Of a stretch of DNA of 47,229 bases, positions 25,851 through 34,380 are shown piece after piece (the first letter of the stretch is position 1; each line of letters opens with the position of its first letter). This stretch comes from SAR324 cluster bacterium. GTDB lineage: Bacteria > SAR324 > NAC60-12. A program made the position numbers and the translations under genes. The notes below the pieces were generated by a model, which saw only the letters and a list, made by a program, of their open reading frames with translations, ran no database searches and was not told where the DNA came from. The stretch spans positions 1 through 47,229 of the forward strand of contig JADGAV010000039.1 in assembly GCA_015231825.1 (NCBI GenBank). The letters run 5' to 3'.

Positions 25851-26966
25851 ATGAAACGAGTCAATTCTCTTTTAAATATCTGGTGTTCCGCCGTTCTGAT
25901 GCTGGCAGCCTGCGGTGGAGGAGGAGGTGGCGGCGGTGGAGGAGGAGGCGGCACTGTTGCAACGAGCACCACAACAACGAGCACCCAGACAAGCTCAACC
26001 ACGATCCCCTCTGCAAACAGCAGCATAGAAGTGATTGATTTGGGAAGCGAGACGGCATTCACCATCCCCTCCGATGCGGTTTCTTTTCTTGTTTCTGCTT
26101 CTGGCAATGCCGATTACACAATCGGATTCAATTCGCTTACAAACCCTGAAGGAACAGACCTGATAGGAGATGACCTCTCCAATTTGATCATTTCTGCCGC
26201 GGGATATGGCAATGTTCTGGTGCCTATGATCCCCAGGCATTCTGCATCGGCAGGAACATGGCAATACAATGCTTTCGGCGGTTATGATTCGATCAAACTG
26301 ACTCTCCGTACCGGACCGGCTCCCTCTTCTTCAATTTTGGCTATTAAACCTTATTTAACCGGAATCAGTTTTTCGACTTCCGATGTGGAATCGGCCCTGG
26401 CGGTCTTGAAAGCCATCTATGAAAAAGCGGGGCTAACCGTGGCACTGGATCCGGTTACTGTGGTTTCATCTGAAAAATTCGCGACCGTCAGTGCCAACTT
26501 CACAAATGCAGTCACCGCAGAATTGGTTTCCATGGGGGCGGCTGACCGGATCAATCTATTCTTTGTTGAAGATTTTACCGGTCAGGATTCCGGCACTTTG
26601 GGAATTTCTGCAGGAATTCCAGGGTCATTGGGCATTGTGGGCAACTACAACGGTGTTCTCAATGGAATGGAAGCCCACACAATTAACGGGGTCCTGGATA
26701 TTCAGCTCCTGGGGGAAACGGTTGCCCATGAAATGGGTCACTGGCTGGGGCTGTTTCACACCACCGAAAGCAGTGGAAGAGATTTTGACCCTTTGGCAGA
26801 TACTCCGGAATGCCCCAGTACTTTCCCGGTTTCACCGACTGCAAAAAATTGTGAGGCACTGGACGGCAGCAATCTGATGTTTTGGCAGGGAGACGAATCC
26901 GTGGATCAAAGTACCTTGAGTCCGGATCAGATTCATGTCATCAATTATTCCCCGATTGCCCAATAA
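25851..26966 (+). CDS. Secreted lipoprotein with metzincin (M43 pappalysin-like) protease domain
   Basis: The 371-residue product has a lipoprotein signal (lipobox LMLAAC, lipid on Cys21), 13 consecutive glycines (22-34), a Ser/Thr-rich linker (to about 55) and a beta-rich region (about 58-155). The C-terminal domain carries the zinc motif HEMGHWLGLFH (293-303). Features after the motif fit pappalysin-like M43 proteases: DPLADTPECP, a second cysteine in AKNCEALDG and the Met-turn SNLMFW. It should act at the cell surface or in the periplasm as a peptidase. AGGAAGG precedes the ATG. Directly downstream of a peptide importer, it could supply substrate. The stop is three bases from the convergent carboxyltransferase. 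Confidence 0.82.
   Translation: MKRVNSLLNIWCSAVLMLAACGGGGGGGGGGGGGTVATSTTTTSTQTSSTTIPSANSSIEVIDLGSETAFTIPSDAVSFLVSASGNADYTIGFNSLTNPEGTDLIGDDLSNLIISAAGYGNVLVPMIPRHSASAGTWQYNAFGGYDSIKLTLRTGPAPSSSILAIKPYLTGISFSTSDVESALAVLKAIYEKAGLTVALDPVTVVSSEKFATVSANFTNAVTAELVSMGAADRINLFFVEDFTGQDSGTLGISAGIPGSLGIVGNYNGVLNGMEAHTINGVLDIQLLGETVAHEMGHWLGLFHTTESSGRDFDPLADTPECPSTFPVSPTAKNCEALDGSNLMFWQGDESVDQSTLSPDQIHVINYSPIAQ
25914..25952 (+). repeat. Thirteen-glycine codon tract (GGN repeat)
   Basis: Thirteen consecutive glycine codons, a mixture of GGT, GGA and GGC, follow the lipidated cysteine. The DNA is a G-rich triplet repeat that could slip in replication without changing frame, altering tether length. Confidence 0.85.
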
Positions 26967-26969
26967 AAT

Positions 26970-28646
26970 TCATTCCCTCTGGGGGCCGGGCATTGGGCAC
27001 GGAGTATAGTGCCTGAGCAGATACTGCAGGGTATTTCCCAGCACTTTCCGGCTGTATCCTGGAAAAACAAGGCTGGTCACAGACCCCAGGCGCAGCGCTT
27101 CTTCAGGATTGAGCAATTCCCGTTCGTAGCGTTTCGTCAAATCTGCCATCGAAGCATCCCGTATGGCAGAGGCCTCTTTTTCAGTTTTTCCACTTTCCAT
27201 GGCCTGCTGAAAATTATTTTGAATTTCACGAATCTCGTCTTTGTAGACAAATTGCCTCCCTGCAGGCCCCATCACTGCAATTCGGGCCGTCGGCAGAGCA
27301 AAGACAAAATCAGCGCCAACATGGTAACTGTTCCAGGAAACATAAGCACCTCCAAAAGCATTTCTCACAATCAGGGTCAGACGCGGAACCCGCAGATCGA
27401 CAATCACGTCCATCAATTCACGACCTGCCTGCACTATTCCCAACTGTTCCTGTTCGGAACCTGGTGCGTATCCGACAACATCTTCAAGAAAAATTACCGG
27501 GATGTTATAAATATTGCAGAAACGAATAAAACGGGTGGCTTTCTGAGCGGCATGAACATCAATATTTCCCGAACCAAAAGCGCTGTTGTTAGCGACAAAT
27601 CCCACGACGTGACCTCCCATTCGGCCATAAGCGGTAATCATTTGCTGGGCCCGAGTGGCCTGAATCTCGAAAAAATCGCCATGATCGACGAGCTGCTGCA
27701 AAAACAATCGCATGTCAAACGGAGTGTTGAATCCTGTCACAGGATGGGTAAAGTATTTTTCCAAAAGGACGGCTTCTTCATCAACAAAATTGTCCAAAGA
27801 GACCGAACTTGCCTTGTAAGGAGCCTGTGAATGGTTGTTATCCGGGAGATAGCTCAGCAAATGATGAGCAGTCCGCAACGCGTCCACCTCGTCTGCGACC
27901 ATCAAATCCACCACTCCGCTCTGCGAATGCACTTTCGGACCTCCCAAGTCGTCTGCAGAAATATCTTCTCCCATCGCTTCTTTCACCACTCCCGGTCCGG
28001 TCAGCCCCATAAAGGCATCCTGTGGTTGAATCACATAGGAACCCTGTCTCGGCAAATAGGCGCCTCCCCCGGCATTGTATCCGAACATCAGCATGATGGA
28101 AGGAACCACGCCGCTGATTTTCCGGATTGCGGCAAATGCTTCTCCATACCCGTCCAATCCCCCAACGCCGTCCGGCACGTAGGCTCCGGCTGAATCGTTC
28201 ATACCGATTAAAGGAATTCCATGCTCTCCCGCCATCAATATCTGTCGTGCCAGTTTTCCACCATTCGTGGCATTCATTGACCCGGCACGTAGCGTGAAAT
28301 CATGCCCGTACACTGCGACATCCCGACCATCAATATTGAGAATTCCAGTAACAATCGAAGCACCATCCAGTTCGGAACCCCAATTTTGAAAAGTTATGTG
28401 GGGGACCTCCGCGGTCAGCACCTGGATCCGTTCCCAGACTGTCATCCGGTTTTTGTTGTGCTGGACGCTCACCCGGGCTGGTCCTCCTCCCTGAAGGGGT
28501 TTTTCAACCAGTTCTTTTCCTCTGGAAAGCATCTCGTGGTAGGCCTGGACATTCGCATTTTGTCCACCGTTTTTGTCTGAAGAACCGGGAGCAATACTGT
28601 CAGTGAAAGGATTTTTCAAACTGTAATTTTTTGTTTTTGTGTTCAT
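26970..28646 (-). CDS. Acyl-CoA carboxylase carboxyltransferase (beta) subunit
   Basis: This is a biotin-dependent carboxyltransferase of the propionyl-CoA carboxylase beta / methylmalonyl-CoA decarboxylase alpha family. N-terminal crotonase half: GASIVTGILNIDGRDVAVYG, NDSAGAYVPDGVGGLDGYGE and FGYNAGGGAYLPRQGSYV. C-terminal half: FFEIQATRAQQMITAYGRMG, EDVVGYAPGSEQEQLGIVQ and RNAFGGAYVSWNS. At 558 residues it is slightly longer than usual, mainly from an N-terminal extension. No biotin carboxylase, biotin carrier or membrane decarboxylase subunit lies nearby, so carboxylase or decarboxylase activity and the acyl substrate cannot be assigned. Confidence 0.9.
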   Translation of the reverse strand: MNTKTKNYSLKNPFTDSIAPGSSDKNGGQNANVQAYHEMLSRGKELVEKPLQGGGPARVSVQHNKNRMTVWERIQVLTAEVPHITFQNWGSELDGASIVTGILNIDGRDVAVYGHDFTLRAGSMNATNGGKLARQILMAGEHGIPLIGMNDSAGAYVPDGVGGLDGYGEAFAAIRKISGVVPSIMLMFGYNAGGGAYLPRQGSYVIQPQDAFMGLTGPGVVKEAMGEDISADDLGGPKVHSQSGVVDLMVADEVDALRTAHHLLSYLPDNNHSQAPYKASSVSLDNFVDEEAVLLEKYFTHPVTGFNTPFDMRLFLQQLVDHGDFFEIQATRAQQMITAYGRMGGHVVGFVANNSAFGSGNIDVHAAQKATRFIRFCNIYNIPVIFLEDVVGYAPGSEQEQLGIVQAGRELMDVIVDLRVPRLTLIVRNAFGGAYVSWNSYHVGADFVFALPTARIAVMGPAGRQFVYKDEIREIQNNFQQAMESGKTEKEASAIRDASMADLTKRYERELLNPEEALRLGSVTSLVFPGYSRKVLGNTLQYLLRHYTPCPMPGPQRE

Positions 28647-28931
28647 ACGATTTCCCTGCTGATTGATCGTGGTGAATTTTTTCTATACAGTTGTTGATAG
28701 CATGTTACCCCGATGCAAGAAAGCATTTTGTTCGTTTTCAGACAAGAGATTCCCGACAAGCATTGCAAAGCAAAACCAATGCAAACCTGAATATGCAGCT
28801 TGCCCCATTTCGGAGTTTTTGCTACGCTATCAAAAGAAAACATTATTGGAATGTAACAGGCTCATTGGGAGGCTTTAAATAGACCTGCATTTCCTTTTGA
28901 GACACAACACATTTTAGATGAGGGATTGGTT

Positions 28932-30215
28932 ATGAGTGAAAACGCACGTATTGATATTCAGGGAAAGTCCATTGAAGCACCTCTTCTGATCGGAAGTGAG
29001 AACGAAGTTGGAATCGATATCGCCAAACTGCGATCCTCGACTGGAGCAATTACATTTGACCCTGGTTTTGTGAATACAGGATCTTGCCAGAGTGCCATTA
29101 CATTTCTAGATGGAGAAAAAGGGATTTTGCGATATCGCGGCTATCCGATCGAACAGCTTGCTGGAGAGTCCAATTTTATGGAAGTCAGCTATCTGATCAT
29201 CAATGGAGAATTGCCAACCGAAACCCAACTCACTGCATTCGAAAAAGATATCACCTACCATACGATGCTGCATGAAGACTTGAAGCATATCTACAATGCA
29301 TTTCCCAAGAACGCGCATCCGATGGCTATTTTATCATGCATTGTCAACGCATTATCAACCTTTTACCCTGACGTTGGAACTGAAGATGAAGAGGCACTTC
29401 GTTTAGCTGTTTCCCGCTTGCTCGGAAAAATTACGACGATTGCCGCCTGGGCTTATCAAAAAAGTATCGGGCATCCAATGGTATACCCAAAGAACAATCT
29501 CGACTACTGCGAGAATTTGCTGCATATGATGTTCTCTGTTCCTGCAGCCGATTACGAGGTTCCCGACGTATTCGCCAAAGCATTGAATGTCCTGTTTATT
29601 TTGCATGCGGACCATGAGCAAAACTGTTCCACCTCTACCGTCCGGCTGGTCGGCAGCAGCAAGGCAAACTTATTCTCTTCGATTTCTGCAGGAATCGCCG
29701 CGCTTTCCGGACCACTTCATGGGGGTGCCAACCAGGCCGTTTTGGAGATGCTGCAGGAGATCCATGCCGATGGTGGTGATGTTCAAAAATTCGTCAAAAA
29801 AGCGAAAGACAAGAATTCCGGTTTTCGACTGATGGGATTTGGCCATCGTGTCTACAAAAATTTTGACCCCCGTGCACAAATCATCAAATCCTACTGTGAC
29901 GAAGTCCTGGAATTGGTCGGAGTGGAAGACCCGCTGCTCGATATTGCCAAACAATTGGAGGAATCCGCGCTGAAAGACGATTATTTTGTCGAGAAAAAGC
30001 TCTACCCCAATGTGGATTTCTACAGCGGCATTATCTACAAAGCGCTTGGTTTTCCTGTTCCAATGTTTACCCCACTTTTTGCGATTGGACGATTGCCAGG
30101 TTGGATTTCTCATTGGATTGAAATGAACAACGGTCCGGCAAAAATCGGAAGACCCCGCCAAATTTACACCGGTCCGAATGAACGTCCGTTTGTTCCGATC
30201 ACAAAACGAGGCTGA
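28932..30215 (+). CDS. gltA: Citrate synthase (type II)
   Basis: Citrate synthase condenses oxaloacetate and acetyl-CoA at entry to the TCA cycle. The protein (427 aa from ATG 28932, preceded by GAGGGA) has the type II N-terminal domain starting GSENEVGIDIAKLRSSTGAI. The catalytic residues are the His in GPLHGGANQAVLEML, the His in GFGHRVYKNFDPRA and the Asp in KLYPNVDFYSG. The C terminus (GRPRQIYTGPNERPFVPI) is complete. An in-frame TTG two codons earlier is an unlikely start. It is monocistronic, with 285 bp upstream shared with the divergent carboxyltransferase gene and a strong terminator after it. Confidence 0.97.
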   Translation: MSENARIDIQGKSIEAPLLIGSENEVGIDIAKLRSSTGAITFDPGFVNTGSCQSAITFLDGEKGILRYRGYPIEQLAGESNFMEVSYLIINGELPTETQLTAFEKDITYHTMLHEDLKHIYNAFPKNAHPMAILSCIVNALSTFYPDVGTEDEEALRLAVSRLLGKITTIAAWAYQKSIGHPMVYPKNNLDYCENLLHMMFSVPAADYEVPDVFAKALNVLFILHADHEQNCSTSTVRLVGSSKANLFSSISAGIAALSGPLHGGANQAVLEMLQEIHADGGDVQKFVKKAKDKNSGFRLMGFGHRVYKNFDPRAQIIKSYCDEVLELVGVEDPLLDIAKQLEESALKDDYFVEKKLYPNVDFYSGIIYKALGFPVPMFTPLFAIGRLPGWISHWIEMNNGPAKIGRPRQIYTGPNERPFVPITKRG

Positions 30216-30260
30216 AGATTTTAAGTCACGTTCTCGAATTTCTTCCGGTTCCGGATAGCG

Positions 30261-30291
30261 GGCGGGAATGCTTTGGCATTCCCGCCTTTTT
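30261..30291 (+). terminator. Rho-independent terminator after gltA
   Basis: An 11-bp perfect stem, GGCGGGAATGC (30261-30271) with GCATTCCCGCC (30276-30286), has a TTTG loop and is followed by five T residues. It lies 45 bases after the citrate synthase stop and insulates gltX downstream. Confidence 0.93.
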
Positions 30292-30453
30292 GCATATTCA
30301 CTAATGATCTGCAGTTCGATTTATATCTCCCACCCCCAACCTGTTCGGGACCTGCAATTTTGTCTGGAACGCCTCCTGCCCTTGTCGCGGCAAGTCCTTT
30401 TTTAAACTCCAGCATTTCAAAAAACAGACATCAGATAGAAAAGAGGTAATAGT

Positions 30454-31887
30454 ATGGTTCGATTACGATTTGCTCCCAGTCCGACAGGTTATCTGCACGT
30501 GGGGGGATTGCGGACGGCGTTATTCAGTTATTTGTTTGCCAAACAGCAGGGCGGAGCATTTATTTTTCGTTTGGAAGATACCGATCAGCAGCGCCTGGTG
30601 GAGGGTTCTGAGGACAATTTGCTGGAGATGATGCATTGGGCTGGTCTGCAAATGGATGAGGGTCCCGGCATCGGGGGTGAATTTGGACCGTATCGTCAGT
30701 CGGAGCGGTTGCCAATTTACCATCAGTACAGTCAGCAATTGCTGGATGCTGGCCACGCCTACCATTGCTTCTGCACTCCGGAAATTCTGGAGGAAATGCG
30801 GAATGCTCAAAAAGCCAAAGGAGAAGCTCCTCGTTATGACGGACGTTGCCGCCATTTGGCAGCAGATGAAGTGCAACAGAAATTGTCTGGCAAAGCCGGT
30901 CACGTGATTCGCATGAAAATTCCGGAGAATGAGACGGTGCTCATGTCGGATTTGATCCGGGGTACTGTTGCAATAGAAACGAGTCAACTGGATGATCAGG
31001 TCTTAATCAAGGCCGACGGATTTCCTACCTATCATTTGGCTGTGGTGGTCGACGATCATCTAATGGAAATCTCACATGTGGTTCGTGGTGAAGAATGGCT
31101 CCCTTCTTTTCCAAAACATGTTTTGCTTTTCCGGTACTTCAATTGGGAAGCTCCAAAGTTTGCGCATTTGCCGTTGATTCTCAATCCGGACCGTTCCAAA
31201 CTCAGCAAACGCCAGGGAGACGTAGCCGTGGAAGATTATCGCCAGCAGGGGTACCTGCCTCAGGCACTGGTAAATTTTATTGCTCTCCTGGGCTGGAATA
31301 CTTCTGATGATCAGGAAATTTTCAGTATGGAAGAATTGATTGAAAAGTTCAGTTTTGATCGAATAGGAAAGTCCGGAGCGGTTTTTGACAGAGAAAAGCT
31401 AAACTGGATGAATCAGCAGTATCTTAAGGATTTAAATTCCGGTGATTTGTTTGAATTGCTGGCACCCTATATTGCAGAAACGCCTTACAGAGACGAAGAG
31501 AATTCACAGTTGAGAAAAGTTTCTGAAGTCGTTCAGTCAAGACTGACGACGCTTGCAGACATCAAAAGCAAATTGGCACTGTTTTTTGAAGACAAACCCA
31601 CACTGAATGATGCCCATTTGATAGAAGTGCTTCACGAAGAATCATCCCGAATTGTCCTAAACGAATTTAAACAACAGGCTGGCAAGGCAGAGGAAATGAC
31701 CGTGGAGAGCTTTCTTGCGCTGATGAAATCCGTCCAAAAAGCGACAGGGATTAAAGGGAAAAATCTGTGGATGCCGATGCGATTTGCCATCACCTTGGAG
31801 GAACACGGCCCGGAGCTCCCGCAGGTTGCGGCAATCTTCGGAAAAGAAAAATGTTTAAGAATGATTGACCAGGCCCTTGAAAGTTAA
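30454..31887 (+). CDS. gltX: Glutamyl-tRNA synthetase
   Basis: GltX charges tRNA-Glu (and possibly tRNA-Gln) with glutamate. The 477-residue class I synthetase has the HIGH-type motif in FAPSPTGYLHVGGLRTAL, LEDTDQQR, the zinc-region YHCFCTPE with GRCRHL, the tRNA/substrate segment ADGFPTYHLAVVVDDHLM, and KLSKR at 249-253. The C-terminal anticodon-binding helices are present. The leader holds AGAGG before the ATG. No gatCAB genes are in the window, so whether it also misacylates tRNA-Gln is open. Confidence 0.97.
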   Translation: MVRLRFAPSPTGYLHVGGLRTALFSYLFAKQQGGAFIFRLEDTDQQRLVEGSEDNLLEMMHWAGLQMDEGPGIGGEFGPYRQSERLPIYHQYSQQLLDAGHAYHCFCTPEILEEMRNAQKAKGEAPRYDGRCRHLAADEVQQKLSGKAGHVIRMKIPENETVLMSDLIRGTVAIETSQLDDQVLIKADGFPTYHLAVVVDDHLMEISHVVRGEEWLPSFPKHVLLFRYFNWEAPKFAHLPLILNPDRSKLSKRQGDVAVEDYRQQGYLPQALVNFIALLGWNTSDDQEIFSMEELIEKFSFDRIGKSGAVFDREKLNWMNQQYLKDLNSGDLFELLAPYIAETPYRDEENSQLRKVSEVVQSRLTTLADIKSKLALFFEDKPTLNDAHLIEVLHEESSRIVLNEFKQQAGKAEEMTVESFLALMKSVQKATGIKGKNLWMPMRFAITLEEHGPELPQVAAIFGKEKCLRMIDQALES

Positions 31888-31927
31888 GCACGGTTTCATA
31901 TAGCCGGCAAAAAATTTAACAGCGGCA

Positions 31928-32533
31928 CTACCTGTTTATTTCTAATGCATCTTTGAGTTTGGGGACAAAGCGGATTGCTTTTTCTGTGCGAATGCGTTCA
32001 ATTTCTTTGAGATCCAATCCGATTTTTTTTGCATAGGCCTGCAATCCCATTCTTTTTTTCCCCGCTTGCTCAACAAAGCGGTCATAAAGTTTCCGGTTGG
32101 TTTCTAAAATTTTCTTTTGGGTGCTGGATATTGTTGTAGTTGAAGGGATGACTTCGTTTTTTCTAACAAAGCCTTTTTTTTCTGCAGCAGCTGTTTTCTT
32201 GACCACGGCATTTTCCAACGGAGCTGCTTTCTTTGAAGCAGACTGAGCCAGAGAACCGGCCTTCCCAGTCGTTGATGGCTTTTTCACACGGTCTGACTTC
32301 CTTTCCGCAGCCGTTTTTTTTGCAGGAGAGGTTTTCTTGGTGACTGAGGTTCCTGCAGATTTTTTTTTGTTTGTTTTTGAGACCGACTTGGATCGTGATC
32401 CATGACTAATCAGTTTTTTCTTTGCTTGAATCGCCAGTTTCAAAAAGGCAGTCCCGGTCAGTCCTTCTTCCTTGAGAAATGAATTCAGTTCTTTCAGTAG
32501 ATCCGCAGACAATTCTGCTTTGAATTTTGCCAT
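31928..32533 (-). CDS. Lysine/alanine-rich DNA-binding-like protein with ribbon-helix-helix-like N terminus
   Basis: From ATG 32533 the product is 201 residues in three parts. The N-terminal segment (FKAELSADLLKELNSFLKEE) resembles a ribbon-helix-helix strand and helix. The centre is a disordered Lys/Ala/Ser/Thr tract with many KK, AKK and AEKK units like histone H1 or AlgP tails. The C-terminal helical part (MGLQAYAKKIGLDLKEIERI) looks like a helix-turn-helix. A chromatin-like or regulatory DNA-binding role is a reasonable inference, not proven. Open frame continues to TTG 32578, and no start has a good SD. It is convergent with gltX, 40 bp away. Confidence 0.62.
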   Translation of the reverse strand: MAKFKAELSADLLKELNSFLKEEGLTGTAFLKLAIQAKKKLISHGSRSKSVSKTNKKKSAGTSVTKKTSPAKKTAAERKSDRVKKPSTTGKAGSLAQSASKKAAPLENAVVKKTAAAEKKGFVRKNEVIPSTTTISSTQKKILETNRKLYDRFVEQAGKKRMGLQAYAKKIGLDLKEIERIRTEKAIRFVPKLKDALEINR

Positions 32534-32648
32534 CAGAAATTTTTCGAGAAAGGTTATCAAAAATGCCATGGGCTTCAAACAGAACCTTCTTGTGACAAAC
32601 TATTTTCATCATTAACCTGAATTTCCCGAATATTCAACATTTTGCCAA

Positions 32649-32677
32649 TTGTTTTTCAAAAAATTTTTTTTTATATT
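32649..32677 (+). promoter_or_regulatory. Sigma70-like promoter before the first FGE-like gene
   Basis: TTGTTT (32649-32654), 17 bp, then TATATT (32672-32677), inside a very A/T-rich stretch with long A and T runs. Transcription would start near 32684, roughly 60 bases before ATG 32746. Confidence 0.45.
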
Positions 32678-32745
32678 TAGCTGTCTTTTGAAATGAATAT
32701 TGCCATTTGGATTTGATCTGACTTTGCGTGATTTGCATGGGACTT

Positions 32746-34380
32746 ATGAATTTTTTCAATCAGTCAATTTGTTTCAGTTTGGGATTTTTTCTTTTTGCTT
32801 TTATTGAGGTCCATGCACAGGTTCCGAACAATATCACCCGAACATTGACCCAATTGAGTGATGAACTGATTCAAGAAAGCAAAAAATCAGATCCTGACAA
32901 GCCCCTGATTGTGGTTTTGGAAATTCGCAGTTTGGCTACGAACAATCGGGATGCATTAAGCGAAGAAGCCGAAGCGCTGCTTATTGATCTTTTGAATCAG
33001 AAGGAGGTCTACCCGGTTGTTGAGTATTCTCAAGTTCAGATTGTACGTCAGGAATGGAATGAAGCCTTTCCTGACTCAACTCCAGAACAGGTTCGAAAAA
33101 ATCTCACCGATTTGCTGGGAGCTGATTGGCTGATCACAGGCACCTACAGGTTAGCGGGTGCTTCAGTTGAGTTTCAACTGCAGTTGCATGACGCTTCAAC
33201 ATCAGAGCTGATTTGGCAGGGGCAGACTGATCTCTCAGAGTCCGGGAGTGAAACAGCCATGACCCAAAGCTCGATTCCCCGGGAAAGGAATTTACTGAAA
33301 AACTCAATTTTTTCAGAAACCCTTCCTGCAAATCCATTCTTCGAAGATTCGACAGAAGCAACTGAGAATTCTCTTGAAGGAGAAGTTGCTGAAGATCAGG
33401 ATTCCCGTTTGGACCAGGGCGCTTTGGTGCGAGCAAAGCGATCCCGGATTCCTGAAAAAATGGTATTTATTGCTGAAAGTCAATTCTTGATGGGAAGTTT
33501 TAAGGGAGAAAATGATGAACGTCCTGTCCATCTGGTGAATTTGCAGAGTTATCTGCTTGACAGGTATGAAGTGACGAATGCCGAGTTTGACAAATGCATT
33601 GATTGTGAACGGGGAAAAGGGGGATTTGATACAAAAGAACCGGAACAACCTGTGGTTTATGTAGATTGGGAAAACGCGAACAAATACTGTCAATTTGCAG
33701 GAAAGCGGCTACCTTCCGAAGCAGAATGGGAAAAAGGGGCCCGGGCAGGGACTGAAACGGAATATTTTTGGGGAGACACCGCAGATCAGCTTGATTCATT
33801 CGCCTGGTATCAGGACAACGCAGGGGGACTGGATGGAGGCTCTGCCCGCGCAGTCGGATCAAAAAAGCCCAATGGATGGGGGCTCTATGATATGTATGGC
33901 AATGTTATGGAATGGACCCGCGACTGGTATTCCCCTGATTTTTATCAGAAAAAGGAAAGCAGCAATCTGACAGGTCCCCCAGACCCGATTGATACGGACT
34001 ATCCGTTGCGGGCGGTTAGAGGAGGCGCATGGGGAGGTTTGTTTGGCTCCGGTGAAGCCAGCCAGCTCCGTTCCGCAAAACGATTTGCACTGGCACCCTG
34101 GACCCGATCTTTTTTACTTGGATTCCGCTGCGCCGCCGATTGGGAACCTCAACTGGTACCCGAAGAAAGCGTTTGGAATCAGGAACCGGAAGAAGAGACA
34201 GAAAAAGAGAAACTGCGAAACGCCGAGCAATCCGATTCGATAAATTTCAACAGTATAGAAAGCAATGCTGAGGAAAATCCAGAGACCGGTGAAGGTGAAG
34301 CAGATGCTTTGAATAGTCCCCCGCAGGCAAGTCCAATTGAACCGGAAGGCTTTGAATTTACCCCAAATCCTCAGCCATAA
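32746..34380 (+). CDS. Secreted FlgO/CsgG-like plus FGE-sulfatase-fold protein
   Basis: From ATG 32746 the protein is 544 residues. A signal peptide (ending EVHAQ) precedes a domain with PLIVVLEIRSL, LLIDLLNQKEVYPVVE and LLGADWLITGTYRL, like the FlgO/CsgG/TolB-N periplasmic fold. A linker leads to a complete FGE-sulfatase (SUMF1) domain: MVFIAESQFLMGS, YEVTNAEFDKCI, AGKRLPSEAEWEKGARAG, YGNVMEWTRDWY, LGFRCA. An acidic, disordered tail ends it. The two copper-binding catalytic cysteines of true formylglycine-generating enzymes are absent in the VRGGAWGGLFGSG to LGFRCA stretch. It is probably a binding or enzyme-accessory protein. In-frame GTG 32728 is an alternative start. The stop overlaps the convergent radical SAM gene by 23 bp. 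Confidence 0.78.
   Translation: MNFFNQSICFSLGFFLFAFIEVHAQVPNNITRTLTQLSDELIQESKKSDPDKPLIVVLEIRSLATNNRDALSEEAEALLIDLLNQKEVYPVVEYSQVQIVRQEWNEAFPDSTPEQVRKNLTDLLGADWLITGTYRLAGASVEFQLQLHDASTSELIWQGQTDLSESGSETAMTQSSIPRERNLLKNSIFSETLPANPFFEDSTEATENSLEGEVAEDQDSRLDQGALVRAKRSRIPEKMVFIAESQFLMGSFKGENDERPVHLVNLQSYLLDRYEVTNAEFDKCIDCERGKGGFDTKEPEQPVVYVDWENANKYCQFAGKRLPSEAEWEKGARAGTETEYFWGDTADQLDSFAWYQDNAGGLDGGSARAVGSKKPNGWGLYDMYGNVMEWTRDWYSPDFYQKKESSNLTGPPDPIDTDYPLRAVRGGAWGGLFGSGEASQLRSAKRFALAPWTRSFLLGFRCAADWEPQLVPEESVWNQEPEEETEKEKLRNAEQSDSINFNSIESNAEENPETGEGEADALNSPPQASPIEPEGFEFTPNPQP

Noticed and set aside
28684..28689. TATACA upstream of gltA as a -10
   Set aside because: The nearest -35-like TTGATC is only 15 bp away, which is weak, and the start would be over 230 bases from the gene.
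32746..34380. Calling the FGE-fold proteins formylglycine-generating enzymes
   Set aside because: Both lack the catalytic cysteine pair, so sulfatase activation is not supported.
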